Below are positions 60,445-64,000 of a stretch of 64,000 bases of DNA, piece after piece. The DNA comes from an uncultured Marvinbryantia sp. (GTDB lineage: Bacteria; Bacillota; Clostridia; Lachnospirales; Lachnospiraceae), in the NCBI GenBank assembly GCA_937915375.1, contig CALDMO010000032.1, positions 1 to 64,000 on the forward strand, in the 5' to 3' direction. The translations under genes were made by a program, and so were the position numbers. Under the pieces are notes generated by a model. It saw only the letters and a program-made list of their open reading frames with translations. It was not told the origin of the DNA and made no database searches. Each line of letters opens with the position of its first letter. Within the stretch, counting starts at the first letter, position 1.

Positions 60445-61559
60445 GAGCGATAGGGATTATTTTAGCAGGCGGCAACAATCAGAAAATGCGTGAACTGTCT
60501 AACAAAAGAGCGATCGCGGCTATGCCGATGGCAGGAAGTTATCGCAGTATTGATTTTGCCTTGAGCAACATGACAAACTCCGGTATTCAGAAAGTGGCTG
60601 TTCTGACACAGTACAATTCCAGATCTCTGAATAAACATCTGAGTTCCTCCAAGTGGTGGGATTTCGGCAGAAAACAGGGCGGTCTGTTTGTGTTTACGCC
60701 GACAATCACGGTTGGCAATAATTTTTGGTATCGCGGTACCGCCGATGCCATTGCGCAAAATCTGGATTTTCTGAAAAAGACGCATGAGCCGTATGTGGTG
60801 ATCGCGTCCGGCGACGGTATTTATAAGCTTGACTACAACAAGGTGCTGGAATATCACATTGAGAAGAAGGCGGATATTACCATTGTCAGCACAACCGTGC
60901 CTCAGGGAGATGATATCGGGCGCTTCGGCGTGATCCGGGCGAATATGGACGGCAGAGTGGAAGGATTTGAGGAAAAACCGATAGTAGCGGACGGGCAATA
61001 TATTTCCGCAGGCATCTATGTGATCCGACGCCGTTTGCTGATCGAGCTGATTGAAAAAGCTACATCTGAAGATCGGTTTGATCTGGTAAATGATATTTTA
61101 GTACGTTACAAAAATGTGAAACGGATTTATACCTATAAAATGCAGGGGTATTGGGCGAATATTTCGACGGTTGACGCTTATTACAGGACGAATATGGATT
61201 TCTTAAAGCCGGATGTACGGGATTATTTCTTCCGTCAGTATCCTAATATTTATTCAAAAATAGAGGATATGCCGCCCGCGAAATACAATCCGGGTGCTCT
61301 GGTGAGAAACAGCCTGGTATCTGCCGGTTGTATTATTAACGGAGAAGTGGAAAATTCAGTTTTATTTAAAAAAGTATTTGTGGGACAAAACTGCGTGATC
61401 CGCAACTCAATTATTTTAAATGATGTGTATATTGGCGACAATACGCATATAGAAAACTGCATCGTGGAAAGCGGCGACACGATCCGCGCAAATTCCGTTT
61501 TAAAAGGAGAAGACGGTATTAAAGTGGTTGTGGAATCAAACGAACGTTATATGATGTAG
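60441..61559 (+). CDS. glgD: GlgD, non-catalytic ADP-glucose pyrophosphorylase subunit
   Basis: A 372-residue paralogue of GlgC. The N-terminal signature reads AGGNNQKMR instead of GGxGxRL, and FRRID-type MPMAGSYRSIDF replaces the KPAVPFGG loop, so catalysis by itself is unlikely; in Firmicutes GlgD modulates GlgC in a mixed tetramer. The beta-helix (~285-360) is kept. ATGA overlap with glgC gives translational coupling, fitting a fixed ratio in a complex. Confidence 0.94.
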   Translation: MRAIGIILAGGNNQKMRELSNKRAIAAMPMAGSYRSIDFALSNMTNSGIQKVAVLTQYNSRSLNKHLSSSKWWDFGRKQGGLFVFTPTITVGNNFWYRGTADAIAQNLDFLKKTHEPYVVIASGDGIYKLDYNKVLEYHIEKKADITIVSTTVPQGDDIGRFGVIRANMDGRVEGFEEKPIVADGQYISAGIYVIRRRLLIELIEKATSEDRFDLVNDILVRYKNVKRIYTYKMQGYWANISTVDAYYRTNMDFLKPDVRDYFFRQYPNIYSKIEDMPPAKYNPGALVRNSLVSAGCIINGEVENSVLFKKVFVGQNCVIRNSIILNDVYIGDNTHIENCIVESGDTIRANSVLKGEDGIKVVVESNERYMM

Positions 61560-61644
61560 GAGAGTGTCTGGATTTAGCGTTTTACAGGTTTCAGCACTAC
61601 AATAAAAGAAAGACAAAAGAAATCCGGAGAAGGGAGAAAAGATT

Positions 61645-61923
61645 ATGACAATCACAGATGTAAGAGTACGCAAAGTATCAAAAGAGGGCAAAATGAAGGC
61701 AGTGGTTTCTATTACTGTGGATGATGAGTTTGTGATTCATGATATTAAAGTTATTGAGGGAGAAAAGGGATTATTTATCGCAATGCCGAGCCGTAAGGCG
61801 ACGGACGGCGAATACCGTGATATTGCGCATCCGATTAATTCAACAACACGCGAGAAAATCCAGAAAATGATTTTGGAAAAATACGAAGAAGCAGTACAGG
61901 CTGCGGAAGATGAGACAGAATAA
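61645..61923 (+). CDS. spoVG: Septation protein SpoVG
   Basis: A 92-residue nucleic-acid-binding regulator. Family hallmarks: MTITDVRVRKV at the start, FVIHDIKVIEGEKGLFIAMPSRK and DIAHPINSTTREKIQ. In Firmicutes it affects septation, sporulation, virulence genes and RNA regulation. AGAAGGGAG precedes the ATG. 12 bases before the next gene, so possibly cotranscribed. Confidence 0.95.
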   Translation: MTITDVRVRKVSKEGKMKAVVSITVDDEFVIHDIKVIEGEKGLFIAMPSRKATDGEYRDIAHPINSTTREKIQKMILEKYEEAVQAAEDETE

Positions 61924-61935
61924 GGAGCATACGAT

Positions 61936-63063
61936 ATGATTTATAAAGATTTTCATGGCTTAAAATTATCGGCACTGGGAATGGGAGCAATGCGCCTGCC
62001 GGTGACGGGGGCAGACGCATCCTCACCGATTGACGAAGCGGCTGCGGCGGAAATGGTGGAATATGCGATCAAGCATGGCATCAATTATTTTGATACCGCT
62101 TATGGTTATCACGAAGGCAAATCTGAGATCGTGATGGGCAAGATTTTGGCGAAGTATCCGAGAGAAAGTTTTTATCTGGCAAGCAAATTCCCAGGGTTTG
62201 ATTTGGATAAAGTGGAGAGACCGGCGGAGATTTTTGAAGAACAGCTGAAAAAATGCAATGTGGAATATTTTGATTTCTATCTGTTCCATAATGTCTGCGA
62301 CCGAAATATCGACTGGTATCTGGATCCGAAATATGGGATCATGGATTACTTGCTGAAAGAAAAAGAAGCGGGACGGATTCGTCATCTTGGTTTTTCAGCG
62401 CATGCCAGTCTGGAGGATATGAAACGTTTTCTGGATGCTTATAGTGAGCATTTGGAGTTTGTACAGATCCAGCTGAATTATCTGGACTGGAAGCTGCAGC
62501 AGGCGAAAGAAAAGGTAGACTTGATCCGAAGTTACAATCTGCCGGTATGGGTAATGGAACCGGTGCGCGGCGGCAAGTTGGCGGCGCTTTCCGGGGAAAA
62601 TACGAAAAAACTGCAGGCGCTTCGTCCGGACAGAAAAGCGCCGGAATGGGCGTTCCGTTTCCTGCAGACCATCCCGGAAGTAACCATGACATTATCCGGC
62701 ATGTCCAATATGCAGCAGCTGCAGGATAATATCCAAACCTATGAAACACTGCAGCCGTTAAACGAAGAAGAGATGACGGTACTTCAGGAAGTGGCAGATT
62801 CTATGATGAATATCCTGCCGTGTACCTCCTGTCGTTACTGCGTATCAGAGTGTCCGCAGGAGCTGGATATTCCGACGCTGATGAATCTGTATAATGATAC
62901 AGTATTTGAGACGACCGCGAAGGACGCGCTGGCAAAGGCGGCGGCGCTGCCGGCAGAAAAACAGCCGTCCTCCTGCGTGGGATGCCGAAGCTGTGAGCAG
63001 AAATGTCCGCAGAAGATCCGGATTTCTGAGGTGATGACCGCGCTGGCAGAGAAGATGGGATAG
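61936..63063 (+). CDS. Aldo/keto reductase with C-terminal 4Fe-4S domain (second copy)
   Basis: 375 residues. AKR barrel with NYFDTAYGYHEGKSEIVMG (Asp, Tyr), YLASKFPG (Lys), FYLFHNVCDR (His), then an Fe-S domain with CTSCRYCVSECP and CVGCRSCEQKCP, enough for two 4Fe-4S clusters. The barrel is closer to the common clostridial group than the 20285 gene. Substrate unknown. Follows spoVG by 12 bases and ends at a strong terminator. Confidence 0.92.
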   Translation: MIYKDFHGLKLSALGMGAMRLPVTGADASSPIDEAAAAEMVEYAIKHGINYFDTAYGYHEGKSEIVMGKILAKYPRESFYLASKFPGFDLDKVERPAEIFEEQLKKCNVEYFDFYLFHNVCDRNIDWYLDPKYGIMDYLLKEKEAGRIRHLGFSAHASLEDMKRFLDAYSEHLEFVQIQLNYLDWKLQQAKEKVDLIRSYNLPVWVMEPVRGGKLAALSGENTKKLQALRPDRKAPEWAFRFLQTIPEVTMTLSGMSNMQQLQDNIQTYETLQPLNEEEMTVLQEVADSMMNILPCTSCRYCVSECPQELDIPTLMNLYNDTVFETTAKDALAKAAALPAEKQPSSCVGCRSCEQKCPQKIRISEVMTALAEKMG

Positions 63064-63083
63064 AAAAGGTTTTTAGCAGAGAG

Positions 63084-63134
63084 GGTATCATAAAATCATG
63101 GAAAACAGATGATTTTGTGGTATCTTCTTTTCTG
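63084..63134 (+). terminator. Terminator of the spoVG-aldo/keto reductase unit
   Basis: GGTATCATAAAATCAT pairs with ATGATTTTGTGGTATC (16 bp including G-T pairs) over a 9-base loop, then TTCTTTT. Confidence 0.85.
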
Positions 63135-63249
63135 TGTTGTGGAAAGACCTTATTGTACTGATGTGTGAAATTTTTTATAACATAAATGCTTCGCGGGATT
63201 GCACTACGGTGGAAGAAAAAATAATCAATAAGTAATGGAGGAGATTAGG

Positions 63250-63702
63250 GTGGGAACCTTAAAAAGGGTTAAAGAAATTACTTTGACGTATGCAATAGCT
63301 ACGCTTCTTGTACATTTAACAGCGCTTTCTGCAGTAATATTTCGATTGGAAGCAATTGATAGTAAAATAAAGGTCAGTCAGGATATGCTAAGTCGTATGG
63401 ATGAAATATTATCGGTAGGATTTGTGGTATTGTGTTTTTTGTTTATGATAACGGCAGCGGTTTTGTTGCTGATAAATCGTATTTGTGCCATTGACTATTT
63501 GAGAATGCAGGAAATTTTTTGGCTGACGCAGTTTACTGGTTATTGGATTTTTAGACTAATTATGAAGCAGATTACAGAATATGCGAAGATGGATTTGTAT
63601 GGGAGATTTATCAAAGTATTTGGATATGATCTTACGCCTTGTTTATTGCTGCTGCCGCCGGTTATCTGGCTGGGATTTAAGCGTTTCGGAAAAAGAAAAT
63701 AA
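63250..63702 (+). CDS. Small integral membrane protein (DUF2975-like)
   Basis: 150 residues with three to four predicted membrane helices: ~14-32, ~55-80, ~85-110 and near the C-terminus (LLLLPPVIWLGF). The layout resembles DUF2975 proteins, but the match is by general appearance only. No catalytic motif. ATG at 63235 sits on the ribosome site itself (GGAGGAG), so GTG 63250 is the likelier start. Function unknown; DUF2975 proteins usually stand next to a Cro/XRE regulator, which is not seen here. Confidence 0.7.
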   Translation: MGTLKRVKEITLTYAIATLLVHLTALSAVIFRLEAIDSKIKVSQDMLSRMDEILSVGFVVLCFLFMITAAVLLLINRICAIDYLRMQEIFWLTQFTGYWIFRLIMKQITEYAKMDLYGRFIKVFGYDLTPCLLLLPPVIWLGFKRFGKRK

Positions 63703-63775
63703 CGGCTTTTTCAAAGTTTCTGCGGAGTATATACTAATGGCAACATAAATAAAAAGAGGATATAAAAATAAAATA

Positions 63776-63804
63776 TTGACATAAAATCAGAATCATGATA
63801 CTAT
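63776..63804 (+). promoter_or_regulatory. Promoter before the structured leader
   Basis: TTGACA (63776-63781), 17-base spacer, TACTAT (63799-63804). Inverted arms AAATCAGAATCAT (63784-63796, within the spacer) and ATGATTCTGATTT (63817-63829) straddle the -10, so a repressor could occlude it. Confidence 0.75.
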
Positions 63805-63810
63805 TTTGAT

Positions 63811-63956
63811 AAGCATATGATTCTGATTTCTTTTTGGGCATCTGCCCGGTCTTATCACAGGCGTGACCTGTGAATCTGTGATTCTGAAAATCTTATGCTT
63901 TCCCAAAAAGCAGGAGATTTTCGGAAATGCTCCTGCGTCAAAATAATTGCAGGAGG
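63811..63956 (+). ncRNA. Structured 5' leader, candidate riboswitch or other cis-RNA
   Basis: A closing stem AAGCATATGATT/AATCTTATGCTT (63811-63822 and 63889-63900) encloses hairpins GGGC-ATCT-GCCC (63836-63847) and TCACAGG-CGTGA-CCTGTGA (63855-63873). Downstream, GCAGGAG (63910-63916) pairs with CTCCTGC (63930-63936), and the same CTCCTGC can pair instead with the ribosome site GCAGGAGG (63949-63956). This is a three-way-junction layout followed by a sequestering switch. I could not match it to a known riboswitch class. Confidence 0.6.
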
Positions 63957-63963
63957 AAACGAT

Positions 63964-64000
63964 ATGGAACAGGAAACAAAAAACAGTATGGAAGCAGCGG
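63964..64000 (+). CDS. Start of an unidentified gene (truncated by window end)
   Basis: ATG at 63964 follows GCAGGAGG with 7 bases spacing. Only MEQETKNSMEAA is visible, too little to assign. A MATE-type transporter is possible but not supported by these residues. Confidence 0.6.
   Translation, partial: MEQETKNSMEAA

Noticed and set aside
63811..63956. Assigning the leader to guanidine, manganese, ykkC or purine riboswitches
   Set aside because: None of the conserved loop sequences I know of those classes could be matched; left as unassigned.

Overview
The window is a chromosomal segment of a low-to-mid GC Firmicute, most likely a Lachnospiraceae (Clostridia) gut bacterium. The basis is strong AGGAGG-type ribosome binding sites, sigma-A promoters of TTGACA/TATAAT type, SpoVG, a DnaD/DnaI primosome pair, single-chain PurL, a GlgC/GlgD pair, Fe-S aldo/keto reductases, and secreted proteins with Thr/Glu/Ala-rich (TEA) tails. 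No rRNA, prophage, CRISPR array or complete insertion sequence is seen. Functional assignments come from reading motifs by eye; no database search was run.

Layout. 1-50 is the 3' part of tRNA-Gly(TCC). 51-7.6 kb: a deleted yaaA remnant, serine acetyltransferase, an aspartate-type aminotransferase, and the cell-wall run ddl-murF-DUF1002 secreted protein. 7.6-16.4 kb: plsC on the minus strand, then a carbohydrate locus with an ArsR-like regulator carrying a large C-terminal domain, an ABC sugar importer, a serine hydrolase and a GH2 glycosidase. The importer and the glycosidase have near-identical promoter/operator modules (GAACAG-N5-CTGTTY). The importer-hydrolase part is clearly more AT-rich than its surroundings. 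16.5-21.8 kb: tandem-GNAT protein, KDPG aldolase, anchored EEP phosphatase/nuclease, BlaI-like regulator, Fe-S aldo/keto reductase and a broken sugar O-acetyltransferase.

21.9-33.8 kb: a heterodimeric ABC exporter with one degenerate ATP site, a secreted L,D-transpeptidase with fibronectin-like repeats, and a complete oligopeptide importer (oppBCDF, then oppA on its own promoter). 33.9-39.6 kb: Mrp-type ATPase, a membrane lysozyme-like protein with a probably leaderless promoter, galK, a 59-residue Cys-rich protein, a LUD protein and argS. 39.7-46.1 kb: a run of envelope genes (YARHG protein, an unknown membrane-anchored protein, amidase lipoprotein, CPBP protease, signal peptidase), then M18 aminopeptidase and PduL.

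46.1-53.8 kb: purL, a degenerate RAYT/Y1-transposase-like protein, and a compact SbcD/SbcC (YhaO/YhaN-like) pair. 53.8-58.8 kb, minus strand: prs, dnaI, dnaD and murC. The murC-dnaD gap holds five DnaA-box sequences, four of them standard or near-standard. 59.1-64 kb: glgC-glgD behind an operator-like dyad, spoVG, a second Fe-S aldo/keto reductase, a small membrane protein, and a structured leader with an apparent ribosome-site switch before a gene cut by the window end.

The most interesting items are the shared sugar-regulon operator, the DnaA-box cluster before dnaD-dnaI, the structured leader at 63811-63956, the RAYT-like gene beside a long hairpin, and two genes broken by internal deletions.
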